DNA of 64,000 nucleotides from assembly GCF_025147485.1 (NCBI RefSeq), contig NZ_CP102263.1:372001-436000 (forward strand), in the 5' to 3' direction. Every line of letters begins with the position of its first letter. The first letter of the stretch is position 1. Source of the stretch: Bacteroides uniformis (GTDB lineage Bacteria; Bacteroidota; Bacteroidia; Bacteroidales; Bacteroidaceae). This document shows positions 1 to 8,574 of this stretch, piece by piece. The notes under the pieces were generated by a model. The model did no database searches. It was given only the letters and a program-made list of their open reading frames with translations, and was not told the DNA's origin. Position numbers and translations under genes: made by a program.

Positions 1-476
1 TCCTTTACTATCAATACAGTGGCATAGGCGGATATACCTTCCTCTCTGCCCGTAAAGCCAAGTTTCTCCGTGGTGGTGGCCTTGATGGAGATGGCATCCT
101 CATCTATTCCCATCACCGCGGCAAGCGTACGCTGCATTTCGGGAATATAGGCCTTCAACTTAGGCCGCTCAGCGCAGATGGTGGCATCAATGTTACCTAC
201 CGAATAGCCTTTGGTAGCTATCAATTCTATTGTTTTCTTTAGCAGAATCTTGCTGTCTATGTTCTTAAACTCACCGGCAGTATCAGGAAAATGATAGCCG
301 ATGTCACGCATATTCGCCGCTCCCAGCAATGCGTCACAGATAGTATGGATGAGCACGTCCGCATCCGAGTGCCCCAACAATCCCTTTTCATGTTCCAAGC
401 GAATACCGCCTAGCCAAAGCTCGCGCCCTGCCACCAGCTGGTGGACGTCAAAGCCAAAACCTACACGTATCTTCAT
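1..476 (-). CDS. ispF: 2-C-methyl-D-erythritol 2,4-cyclodiphosphate synthase (partial, stop codon outside window)
   Basis: IspF forms the cyclic diphosphate in the MEP pathway of isoprenoid precursor synthesis in the cytoplasm. Reading the minus strand from ATG at 476 gives 158 codons that run open to the window edge. The start MKIRVGFGFDVHQL has the family's DVH metal-binding motif. LGHSDADVL, the DIGYHFPDT segment and the late TTTEKLGFTGR motif are also present. Family proteins are about 160 residues, so only the last residues are missing. A TACTTTCG sequence (500-507) close to the Bacteroides -7 consensus lies just upstream. Identification is by family motifs and is secure. Confidence 0.95.
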   Translation of the reverse strand, partial: MKIRVGFGFDVHQLVAGRELWLGGIRLEHEKGLLGHSDADVLIHTICDALLGAANMRDIGYHFPDTAGEFKNIDSKILLKKTIELIATKGYSVGNIDATICAERPKLKAYIPEMQRTLAAVMGIDEDAISIKATTTEKLGFTGREEGISAYATVLIVK

Positions 477-555
477 ATCGTTGCTTCTTTAAGTTGACAC
501 GAAAGTACGGAATTTATATCTGAAAAGAAAAATTTTCATCTTCTTTTAAATGAAA

Positions 556-616
556 AAAGGAACTGCCAAGCCATCCAAATGATATATTTCAGTTGAATAG
601 CGTAAGCAATTCCTTT
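556..616 (-). terminator. possible terminator at the end of the sulfatase/mannosidase operon
   Basis: Arms AAAGGAACTGC (556-566) and GCAATTCCTTT (606-616) pair with one mismatch. On the minus strand the hairpin is followed by a run of T. It lies downstream of the last PUL gene (mutarotase). The roughly 40-base loop makes it a weak call. Confidence 0.35.
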
Positions 617-659
617 AAAAACAAATTATTCTTAAAATCTAATACCTATTGTTTTTTAC

Positions 660-1793
660 CTACTTCTTTACGCTAAATTTATAAATACAAGTATGAGTAT
701 ATTTTTCTTCCGGAGACAAATAAGTTGAAGGGAAATTCACATGATTAGGACTATCCGGGAACTTTTGGGTTTCCAAAGCTAAGGCCTCTCTATATTTTAT
801 AGTTTCACCATATTTACCTTTCACCTCACCATTAAAAAAATTCCCACTATAAAACTGTAACCCGGGCTGGTCAGTATACACCTCCATCAAACGCCCACTT
901 TGCGGTTCGTACAAAGAAGCTATCAATCTTACTTTCGCCTCAGTTCTCTTCAGCACCCAATTATGATCATACCCCAAACCATTCCGTAACTGCTCATCCT
1001 CCATATTTATCCTGCTTCCTATCACTACTGGATTACGAAAATCAAACGGAGTTCCATCTACCGAGACAATCTCTCCTGTAGGAATCAATAAGCTATCAAC
1101 CAAGGTTATGCTATCAGCATTAATGGTCAAGATATGGTCAGTAATCGTTCCACCAGACTCACCTTTCAAATTAAAAAAGGCATGATTAGACAAGTTTACA
1201 ACCGTCGGCTTATCCGTAGTAGCTTCATATATAATTTTAAATTCATTTTCAGATGTCACAGAGTAACGAACCTTAATATTAAGCGTACCAGGAAATCCTT
1301 CCTCATTATCCGGTGAAACGTATGAAAAATCAATGGACTTATCAGAAATCCTATCAACATTCCATACTCTCATATCTAATCCTTTCAATCCTCCATGAAG
1401 GGTTTGTCCATTATTATTAAGAGGCAATTGATATTGTACACTGTCTATCATAAACCTTCCTTTTGAAATACGATTGGCATATCTTCCTACAATAGAACCC
1501 AAGAAACGTTCCCCTTCATTATTCAAATAGCGATCTATATTTTCATAACCTACAGCTACATCTGCATACTCTCCATCTTTATCAGCCGTCCAAATAGAAA
1601 CAACCCGTAACCCCAAATTAGTGACTTGTACAACAAGTCCATTACCAGAGTCTATCGTATACAATGAAACAAGTTTACCATTCACCTCCTTTTCAAAAGC
1701 AGATGCGTTTAACAACGAAATTTTCCCACTGTCTTTTGGAACACATGAAAACAGAGACAGAAGCATTATAAAAGTAAACAAATATCCCTTCAT
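660..1793 (-). CDS. galM: aldose 1-epimerase (mutarotase) lipoprotein
   Basis: Interconverts alpha and beta anomers of free aldoses (galactose, glucose) before catabolism. The 377-residue protein starts MKGYLFTFIMLLSLFSC, a lipoprotein signal with Cys17 as the probable lipidated residue, so it is likely periplasmic or outer-membrane attached. Family motifs seen are GRYANRI, LHGG, NHAFFNL (the His region that donates a proton) and the late catalytic-Glu region LALETQKFP. It is the last gene of the minus-strand PUL, 42 bases after the sulfatase-maturase gene. Its presence suggests that hydrolysis of the target glycan releases a galactose- or glucose-type sugar besides mannose. The substrate is inferred; the family is clear. 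Confidence 0.9.
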   Translation of the reverse strand: MKGYLFTFIMLLSLFSCVPKDSGKISLLNASAFEKEVNGKLVSLYTIDSGNGLVVQVTNLGLRVVSIWTADKDGEYADVAVGYENIDRYLNNEGERFLGSIVGRYANRISKGRFMIDSVQYQLPLNNNGQTLHGGLKGLDMRVWNVDRISDKSIDFSYVSPDNEEGFPGTLNIKVRYSVTSENEFKIIYEATTDKPTVVNLSNHAFFNLKGESGGTITDHILTINADSITLVDSLLIPTGEIVSVDGTPFDFRNPVVIGSRINMEDEQLRNGLGYDHNWVLKRTEAKVRLIASLYEPQSGRLMEVYTDQPGLQFYSGNFFNGEVKGKYGETIKYREALALETQKFPDSPNHVNFPSTYLSPEEKYTHTCIYKFSVKK

Positions 1794-1835
1794 ATTCTTT
1801 CTTTGCTATAAATTTATTCAAATTCGCGACCCTAC

Positions 1836-3059
1836 CTAAATAGAAGAGGCTCTAATTGCCTCCATAATATTGGCAGGAGGCCGTTTATTATTTAATTCGT
1901 TTTTCATGAAATTCATATACGGAGCCACATAATCAAAAAATTGATAATATCCTTTACATAAATAATTTAACCCAGACTCACCCAATTCAGTTTTACAAAA
2001 CCGGTTCTTTGGACATTCACCATTACAAGCAAATAAGAATTTACAGTTTTTACATTGTCTTGGTAAAGACCTATACTTGTTTTGTCCAAATTCCAATTGC
2101 TTCTCTCCATAAAACATCTCTATCAATGTTTTTGAATAAATATTTCCTAATTTATACTGAGGGAACACAAAATGGTCACATGAATACACATCACCATTAA
2201 ACTCCATTACCCCTGCATGCCCGCACGTTTTTCCCATTGTGCATATGCCTGGATTTTCACCGACCCAATTCGCCAAAGTTGCGTCAAATAACTGTATGTA
2301 ATACTCACCGACATCATTATGCACCCATTCCTCAAAAATAGTACATAAGAAATTTCCCCATTGTTCAGGCGTAACAGAAAATTCCATCAATTCAGGAGTA
2401 TCCTCTCCAATTGTAGCCAATAGGCGTCCGTCATTATGCCTAAAAATACGTTCGACAATAGGAGTAAACTGTATATAACGACATCCTATCTCTTTAAAGA
2501 AATTATAAAACTCCAACGGATAGTCTGCGTTGAGATTATTAACAACAGCCATAGCATTCCAATCAACCCCATATTTATTCAATAAATGGATTCCCTTCAT
2601 CACCTTCACAAAAGAGGGTTGTCCCTGCTTATTCCTTCGATATCTGTCATGAAACTCTTGAGGGCCATCAATAGACACCCCTACAAGCCAATCATTCTTT
2701 TTTAAAAATTCGCACCATTCGTCAGTCAACAATGTACCATTAGTCTGTATGCAATTGCTAATTGTTCTTCCGTGAGCATACTTCTGCTGCAACTCCATAG
2801 CCCTCTTATAAAAAGCAAGGGGACGCATCAATGTTTCTCCTCCATGCCACGTGAAAAGAATCTGAGGCATAGTTTGAGAATTGATATATTCCTCAATAAA
2901 CTTCTCTAATAGCTTGTCATTCATTACATGTTTCGGCTCATCTTTATACAATTTAGACTTTTCCAAATAATAACAATAACTACAAGCTAGATTGCATACA
3001 GCACCAACCGGTTTAAGCATTACATACAACGGATGGGCAAATGGTGCGAAAATTGCCAT
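1836..3059 (-). CDS. anaerobic sulfatase-maturating enzyme (radical SAM/SPASM)
   Basis: Cytoplasmic radical SAM enzyme that oxidises the active-site Ser or Cys of sulfatases to formylglycine, which they need for activity. The 407-residue protein has the radical-SAM cluster motif C22-x3-C26-x2-C29 (CNLACSYC) near the N-terminus, and a C-terminal SPASM region rich in cysteines (CTMGKTCGHAG, YSCDHFVFP, CKNCKFLFACNGECPKNRF) for two auxiliary iron-sulfur clusters. The HGGET segment is typical. It sits immediately downstream of a sulfatase gene in the same operon as three sulfatases and close to four others, so it is the obvious activator of all seven. All seven carry Ser, consistent with an oxygen-independent maturase. 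Confidence 0.95.
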   Translation of the reverse strand: MAIFAPFAHPLYVMLKPVGAVCNLACSYCYYLEKSKLYKDEPKHVMNDKLLEKFIEEYINSQTMPQILFTWHGGETLMRPLAFYKRAMELQQKYAHGRTISNCIQTNGTLLTDEWCEFLKKNDWLVGVSIDGPQEFHDRYRRNKQGQPSFVKVMKGIHLLNKYGVDWNAMAVVNNLNADYPLEFYNFFKEIGCRYIQFTPIVERIFRHNDGRLLATIGEDTPELMEFSVTPEQWGNFLCTIFEEWVHNDVGEYYIQLFDATLANWVGENPGICTMGKTCGHAGVMEFNGDVYSCDHFVFPQYKLGNIYSKTLIEMFYGEKQLEFGQNKYRSLPRQCKNCKFLFACNGECPKNRFCKTELGESGLNYLCKGYYQFFDYVAPYMNFMKNELNNKRPPANIMEAIRASSI

Positions 3060-3105
3060 ATCTTCTACAACTAAAATAAAATATTACACAAATAAATATA
3101 CAAGC

Positions 3106-4677
3106 TCAATGAAACAAATAATTGTGTTCATTTCTCCTAAAACGATAACGCTGGCGTGGTATTGGCAAAGGGTCATGCGTTGAAATATCCCATCTCAAAA
3201 GTTCCTCTATCATTTCATTTTTTACTTTATTAAATTTCTTGTCAGAAAACAAATTATTCAGTTCTGAAGGATCCGCTTTGAGATTATAAAGTTGACCATT
3301 AGCATTCATATCATAAACCAGTTTCCAATCCCCCTTCCGGAGCATGCGCATCGTTCCACTTTGTGTCCATGTATTAAGTTCATCAAAAAATAATCCCTTT
3401 TTACCTACTGCCCCCTCTTCCCTATAGTCCGTGGCATCCACCTTCGTATAATACATTCCGCCAAATCCATCTTGAGCCATGACGCTTCTGAATTCTTGTT
3501 CCGGATATTCTTTCCCTTGTAAGAGCGGCCAAAGACTACGTCCCTGCACTCCCATTGGAATTTCAGCTCCTATTATTTCACAAATAGTAGGAAAAATATC
3601 AATAATACTCACATGAGCATTGTGAGGAATAGCAGATGCTTTAATACCAGGACCAGTCCACTGCATAGGAATACGCGTAAGAACATCATCAAGTCCTACC
3701 CCTTTTTTCATTAAACCGTATTCGCCTACATAGTCACCATGATCTGCAACAAATATAATTATCGTATTATCATATACTCCGTTTTTCTTCAGTTCCCCGA
3801 CAAAGCGTGACAATTGGTCATCTATCATACGCAACATTCCGTGATAATTTGAACGTAAGCGCTGCAGATTTTCCCTATATCCGACATGCCCTTGTGCCAT
3901 CATTTCGGCTAATAATTGATATTCCTCGCCTTTAGTATTTAAATCTTTGGCTGAACTTCCCATTTCAGGAAGTGATTCTGGAGGAAACATTGAATAATAG
4001 GGCTCGCAAACTTGATAAGGATTATGAGGCTCAGCAATCGAAAACCACATCAGAAAAGGTTTATCCTTATGCGAATCAATCCAATGACAAGCATCATCTA
4101 CCATCCGATAAGGCAACTGCGCTTCTACTCCATAAGGGGATGGTTCCATACTGGCATACATATCCAGAGTTCCCAAATACCGGTCAAAAGCCTTTCCTTT
4201 CTCACTCTTGTTCCTTGACTCCTGTCCACCGTGATTATACGGACTCCAATAATCCACCCGGTCAGCAGTAAGATGTGAGTGATTTTTTCCAACCATAGCA
4301 GTGGTGTATCCTTTTTCTTTAGCTACATCAAAAAGATCCTTTGTATAGTAGGCATCTTTTATATTATGATTGGACTTAACATGGGTCGCACTCGGAAATC
4401 TTCCGGTCAACATTGAAACACGTGCCGGACCACTGGCTGGAGCAGAGGTATAAGCACAGTCAAACCATGTACCATTTTTGGCCAGATTATCGGCAAAAGG
4501 CATCGTGTTCAGCGGATATCCTTCCCGTTGTAACAAATCAACACGCAATTGATCTGCCATAATAATGATGATATTGGGCTCCTTCGTTACTTCCTGTGCA
4601 GAGATAGAAGATAAAACTGAAACTGAAACTGAAACTCCTGCCAAGATTTTCTGCCTAACATTACTTTGCATAATCAA
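3106..4677 (-). CDS. S1-family sulfatase, serine type (sulfatase 1)
   Basis: Hydrolyses sulfate esters, probably on a glycan in the periplasm. It is a 523-residue protein with an N-terminal signal peptide ending near SISAQ. The metal-binding start PNIIIIMADQLR is followed by the active-site motif SGPARVSMLTG, where Ser82 is the residue to be converted to formylglycine. GKNHSH (about 150), ADHGDY and the C-terminal WKLVYD segment complete the S1 fold. The signal peptide is encoded by a hexanucleotide tandem repeat (4614-4636) that gives SVSVSV. Neighbours are sulfatase 2 upstream and the maturase 46 bases downstream. The S1 subfamily and the sulfate position attacked cannot be read from motifs alone. 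Confidence 0.93.
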   Translation of the reverse strand: MIMQSNVRQKILAGVSVSVSVLSSISAQEVTKEPNIIIIMADQLRVDLLQREGYPLNTMPFADNLAKNGTWFDCAYTSAPASGPARVSMLTGRFPSATHVKSNHNIKDAYYTKDLFDVAKEKGYTTAMVGKNHSHLTADRVDYWSPYNHGGQESRNKSEKGKAFDRYLGTLDMYASMEPSPYGVEAQLPYRMVDDACHWIDSHKDKPFLMWFSIAEPHNPYQVCEPYYSMFPPESLPEMGSSAKDLNTKGEEYQLLAEMMAQGHVGYRENLQRLRSNYHGMLRMIDDQLSRFVGELKKNGVYDNTIIIFVADHGDYVGEYGLMKKGVGLDDVLTRIPMQWTGPGIKASAIPHNAHVSIIDIFPTICEIIGAEIPMGVQGRSLWPLLQGKEYPEQEFRSVMAQDGFGGMYYTKVDATDYREEGAVGKKGLFFDELNTWTQSGTMRMLRKGDWKLVYDMNANGQLYNLKADPSELNNLFSDKKFNKVKNEMIEELLRWDISTHDPLPIPRQRYRFRRNEHNYLFH

Positions 4678-4719
4678 ATATAGTTATTATTCAATACAAA
4701 TTATTTCACAAGTGTTTTA

Positions 4720-6384
4720 TTATTTAGGAGAAGGAACAACCATACAGCGTTTCGCCCATTCTTCATATTGTTTTTGCATCTTCGCTAACCTATCTGGATA
4801 TTTGTCAGCAACATTGTGCATTTCGGTTCTGTCCTCATTAAGATTATACAGTTCCCACTGTGCTTTGTTACCTGGCTGAATTATTTTCCATCCGTCTTTA
4901 GCAATAAGAGCTTTTTCATTGAAATGTTCGAAGCCCAAATATTCATGTCCCTTCCTTTTACTACCCTTTAAAATAGGAACAAGACTCTTACCTTCCAACG
5001 GAAGAATTGAATTGCCTTGATATTTTTTTGGATATTTGGCCTTTGCCAAGTCAATGCACGTAGCCATTATATCTATTACATGTCCCGGCTGATTTGTAAT
5101 TCCCCCTTTTCCTTTATTTATACCTTTGGGCCAGAAGGCTATCAAAGGTGTATTGATTCCTCCCTCATAAGATTTCGCTTTCCAAAAACGGAACGGCGTA
5201 TTAGCAACATTAGCCCATATCGGCCCGATAGATGCATAAGAAAGCTCGGAACCCGGCAAAACTTCTTTCTTACGAGGATAAATAATCTTTTCTCCAATGC
5301 GAGTCATATCCGGACGGTCATTCTCTCCTTCGCTGTAGTTTTGACAAACCTCACTACTACAACCATTATCGGACAAAAACAAAATCAATGTATTGTCTAA
5401 TTGATTATTCTTCTCTAAAGCATCTATCAGTTCACCAATTCCCTGATCCATTCTATCCACCATGGCAGCATGTACAGCCATTGCTCTTGCATCCCATTCT
5501 TTAGTCGGATTATCTTCCCATTTTTTAGGACTTTGACGAGTAGTCAGAAAATTATCTGCACCTGAAAATATACCCAGTTCTTTCATTCTCTCATAACGTT
5601 TCTCCCTAATAGCGTCCCATCCTACTTTATAAGTATTCTCATATTTTTTTATATCCTCAGGAAGAGCATGCAACGGCCAATGAGGAGCGGTATACGACAG
5701 ATAAAGAAAAAAAGGTTTATCTGCATTCGCATATCTATTTACATAAGATACAGCACTATCAGACAAGGCACGTGTTATATAATAATCTTTAGGTACATTT
5801 CTTACCGGAATGTCACCATTGACTAAACTGAATGGATCAAAATAATTTGCAACGCCATAAATAATCCCATAAAAATCATCGAATCCACGATTAACCGGGT
5901 AACATGCCTTATCGGCAAAATCTTCATGGTACACATGATGAGCAAGCCATTCACGCTGGTCAGACTTCAATGGAGTTTCAGCGATATGCCATTTACCTAC
6001 CATTCCTGTTTGGTAACCAGCCTCTTTCAGAACCTCTGCTATAGTAACTCCATTCTCTGTCAATTGTCCTCTATACCCCGGCAAGTTATCATTAAATGTC
6101 ATCCGTCCGATACCCGCTTGATGAGGATACAATCCAGTAAGTAAAGATGCCCGCGTAGGACAACTACGACTTGCATTATAAAAACTATTGAATCTTATCC
6201 CTTCTTGTGCCAACTTATCCAAGTTGGGGGTCTGAATTTCTCCTCCATAACACCCCATATCAGAGTAGCCTAAATCATCGGCAAGAATTACTATTATATT
6301 CGGACGGTTATCCTGCTGGGCATAAGCATACATGGAAGTCAATGTTAAAGCCCCGAAAGCTGTTGTATGTAATAACTTATTCAT
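4720..6384 (-). CDS. S1-family arylsulfatase-like sulfatase, serine type (sulfatase 2)
   Basis: A 554-residue secreted sulfatase with a signal peptide ending near YAYAQ. The PNIIVILADDLGYSDMGCYG start supplies the metal-binding Asp36/Asp37 pair. The active-site motif is SCPTRASLLTG with Ser74 as the formylglycine precursor; the neighbouring Cys75 is the variable position, so this is a serine-type enzyme despite the nearby Cys. GMVGKWHIAETP, FLYLSYTAPHWP and FLSDNGCSSEV are family motifs. It closely resembles the sulfatase at 22135-23760 throughout (both GRSCPTR/SRSCPTR, HQAGIG/QQAGIG, APHWPLHA, WEEWA/YEEWA ends), so they are paralogues. It lies between the GH92 gene and sulfatase 1 in the operon. 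Confidence 0.93.
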   Translation of the reverse strand: MNKLLHTTAFGALTLTSMYAYAQQDNRPNIIVILADDLGYSDMGCYGGEIQTPNLDKLAQEGIRFNSFYNASRSCPTRASLLTGLYPHQAGIGRMTFNDNLPGYRGQLTENGVTIAEVLKEAGYQTGMVGKWHIAETPLKSDQREWLAHHVYHEDFADKACYPVNRGFDDFYGIIYGVANYFDPFSLVNGDIPVRNVPKDYYITRALSDSAVSYVNRYANADKPFFLYLSYTAPHWPLHALPEDIKKYENTYKVGWDAIREKRYERMKELGIFSGADNFLTTRQSPKKWEDNPTKEWDARAMAVHAAMVDRMDQGIGELIDALEKNNQLDNTLILFLSDNGCSSEVCQNYSEGENDRPDMTRIGEKIIYPRKKEVLPGSELSYASIGPIWANVANTPFRFWKAKSYEGGINTPLIAFWPKGINKGKGGITNQPGHVIDIMATCIDLAKAKYPKKYQGNSILPLEGKSLVPILKGSKRKGHEYLGFEHFNEKALIAKDGWKIIQPGNKAQWELYNLNEDRTEMHNVADKYPDRLAKMQKQYEEWAKRCMVVPSPK

Positions 6385-6396
6385 TATATTTTATAT

Positions 6397-8562
6397 TTAA
6401 TTGGTTACGATTATCAGTTCCTTACCTTCTTTCAATTGACTATGAGATATGAAATAACTATCTAATATTTTCTCTCCATATCTAATCTCATTTATCTTCT
6501 CTCCAGCTCCTTTCCTAGTTATTATGAAATCCGTCCCATCCAGATTAAAAATAACCTTCTCAAATAAAGGAACAGTCACAATATATTCTGGATCAGCTGG
6601 CGAGTAAGTATACAGACCGATAGCATTCAAAACATACCAAGATGACATCTCACCAGCATCATCCATACCAGAATAAGCCAATTTCTTAGGTCCCATCCTA
6701 TAATAACCATTCAGAACTCTATTCAAAAGTTTCTGCGCTTTTTCCTGCTTATCCACAAAATAATACATATATATAGAACTGTGCCCCGGCTGGTTTCCAT
6801 GGCAATATTGTCCAATAAAAGTTGTCAAATTATGAGCCTCATACCCATCCCATGGGATCATAAACAAAGAATCAAGCTTGTTTTCAAATGCTTTCTTACT
6901 TGGATAAAGTGCTATGAATCCCTCCGAATCATGCGGAGCAAAGAATGTAGATTGCCAACCATTCGCTTCACGGTACATATATTCATAAAAAGGTCTTTTA
7001 GGATCAAATGGTGTAATCCATGTTCCATCTTTCAAACGTCCGCGCATAAACTGGGTTGAGGGGTCGAAAAGATGTTTGTAACTATCAGTCCTTTTCATTA
7101 ATTTTTCATAGTTTTCGCTATCGCCCAACTCTTTAGCTAAAAGTGCAGTAGCGTAGTCATCATAAGCATACTCTTGTGTTTTAGTTACAGCAGCTTTAGC
7201 TACAGTTTCCAATTTAGGGTTCGTAATATCATCTTCCGAAATCCATCCTTGCTCCATATATTCTTTAATGAAACGTCTCCCCCCCATTGGACCTTTACCA
7301 CTACCTTCCACAAAAGCATTATTAAGCAATAATTCATAAGCTGCCTGTACATCAAAATCACGTATTCCCCTCAAATAACTACCTGTTACAAATGTTGACG
7401 CATGATCACCGTGGAAAAAGGTAGGCATAAACCCACCGATTTTTCCTCTATCCGTTATTGATTTTATAACATCTGTTGCCACATCAGGTGAAATCATTCC
7501 CAATAAAATCAATTTATTACGATAATCATCCCAAAAAGATGGATTGCTATAATAGCGAAAACCTTTATTTACGGTATTTCCATTTGCATCCACAAATTCT
7601 CCATTTGCATCACTAAGAAGAATGGGCCATAGGAACGAGCGGTAAAAAGTAGAATAGAATGTCTCTTTTTCTTCTTCCGTACCTCCAATTACACGTATCT
7701 TAGACAACAATTTTTCCCATGATTCCTCTGCTTCAGTTCTTACCTGACTAAAACTCTTAGCCAACATTTCACTTTCTAAATTTTCTTTGGCATTTTCTAC
7801 ACTGACATAAGAAAATCCCACTTTTAGCTCAAGCGGTTCCGCTATATCATCATTATCTAAGAAATTCACAACACTAACTTCTGTTTCATCATCTTTCAAG
7901 GATTCTATATTACGAATTTTATGATTAGTTACCGCATAGAAGTAGAAAGTAGATCCGGCTTTCTGATATCCTATAAAAACATTATTATCCCTTTTTTCCA
8001 ATTTCCAATCTTTTACATGTTCATTCGAACGAGCAAGATCAGCCAAGAGTTTTTTATTCTTACCGTCCTTATAGGTATATTTATGATAGGCACAACGCAA
8101 TGTAGAAGTTACCTCAGCATTTATATCATATTTTTCAAGGTAAACTTGATAATAACCGGGACTGGCCGATTCATGTTCATGACTATAACTGGAATAATAC
8201 GTCTTAGGTTCCACTTCTCCACTAACACCAATAAATGGAACATAACAGAGATTCCAATGTCCCTTACTAGTATGTACAAAAGCATATATAACAGTATCTT
8301 CATATTGGTAACCCGAACCACTCCGCCACATTGTTACGGGAGTTACTTGTACCATTGAGTTCGGCAAAGAGGCACCTGGATAGACTTCAGCTCCCCACGC
8401 CCGTCTGGTTGGCTTATACCCTAATTCAGTACTATCCCACAAAGTTGCAGTTCCGATAAAGGGATTAACATAATCAGTCAATCGGTTCGATTTTTTAGCG
8501 ACAGAACAACCAACTAAAACGCATAGCATATTTAGCAAGATAATATATTTGACAAGTTTCAT
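6397..8562 (-). CDS. GH92-family alpha-mannosidase-like lipoprotein with Gln at the catalytic-acid position
   Basis: GH92 enzymes are calcium-dependent exo-acting alpha-mannosidases. The 721-residue protein has a lipoprotein signal (LVGCSVAKK). Its N-terminal domain opens DYVNPFIGTA with a PGASLP motif typical of GH92, and the catalytic domain carries GSYLRGIRDFD and the DDAGEMSSWYVLNAIGLY segment that holds the Asp base pair. The segment usually read GNEPxH, whose Glu is the general acid, is GNQPGHSS here, giving Gln591. Gln at this place is known from GH92 members that cleave mannose-1-phosphodiester linkages, where no acid is needed. So this enzyme may attack an unusual linkage, or be inactive. 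It sits between two sulfatase genes in the operon. Family assignment is firm and specificity is open. Confidence 0.9.
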   Translation of the reverse strand: MKLVKYIILLNMLCVLVGCSVAKKSNRLTDYVNPFIGTATLWDSTELGYKPTRRAWGAEVYPGASLPNSMVQVTPVTMWRSGSGYQYEDTVIYAFVHTSKGHWNLCYVPFIGVSGEVEPKTYYSSYSHEHESASPGYYQVYLEKYDINAEVTSTLRCAYHKYTYKDGKNKKLLADLARSNEHVKDWKLEKRDNNVFIGYQKAGSTFYFYAVTNHKIRNIESLKDDETEVSVVNFLDNDDIAEPLELKVGFSYVSVENAKENLESEMLAKSFSQVRTEAEESWEKLLSKIRVIGGTEEEKETFYSTFYRSFLWPILLSDANGEFVDANGNTVNKGFRYYSNPSFWDDYRNKLILLGMISPDVATDVIKSITDRGKIGGFMPTFFHGDHASTFVTGSYLRGIRDFDVQAAYELLLNNAFVEGSGKGPMGGRRFIKEYMEQGWISEDDITNPKLETVAKAAVTKTQEYAYDDYATALLAKELGDSENYEKLMKRTDSYKHLFDPSTQFMRGRLKDGTWITPFDPKRPFYEYMYREANGWQSTFFAPHDSEGFIALYPSKKAFENKLDSLFMIPWDGYEAHNLTTFIGQYCHGNQPGHSSIYMYYFVDKQEKAQKLLNRVLNGYYRMGPKKLAYSGMDDAGEMSSWYVLNAIGLYTYSPADPEYIVTVPLFEKVIFNLDGTDFIITRKGAGEKINEIRYGEKILDSYFISHSQLKEGKELIIVTN

Positions 8563-8574
8563 CTTATTGTATTT

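Noticed and set aside
74-492. Plus-strand frame at 301-492
   Set aside because: It is the opposite strand of ispF, whose frame runs off the window edge.
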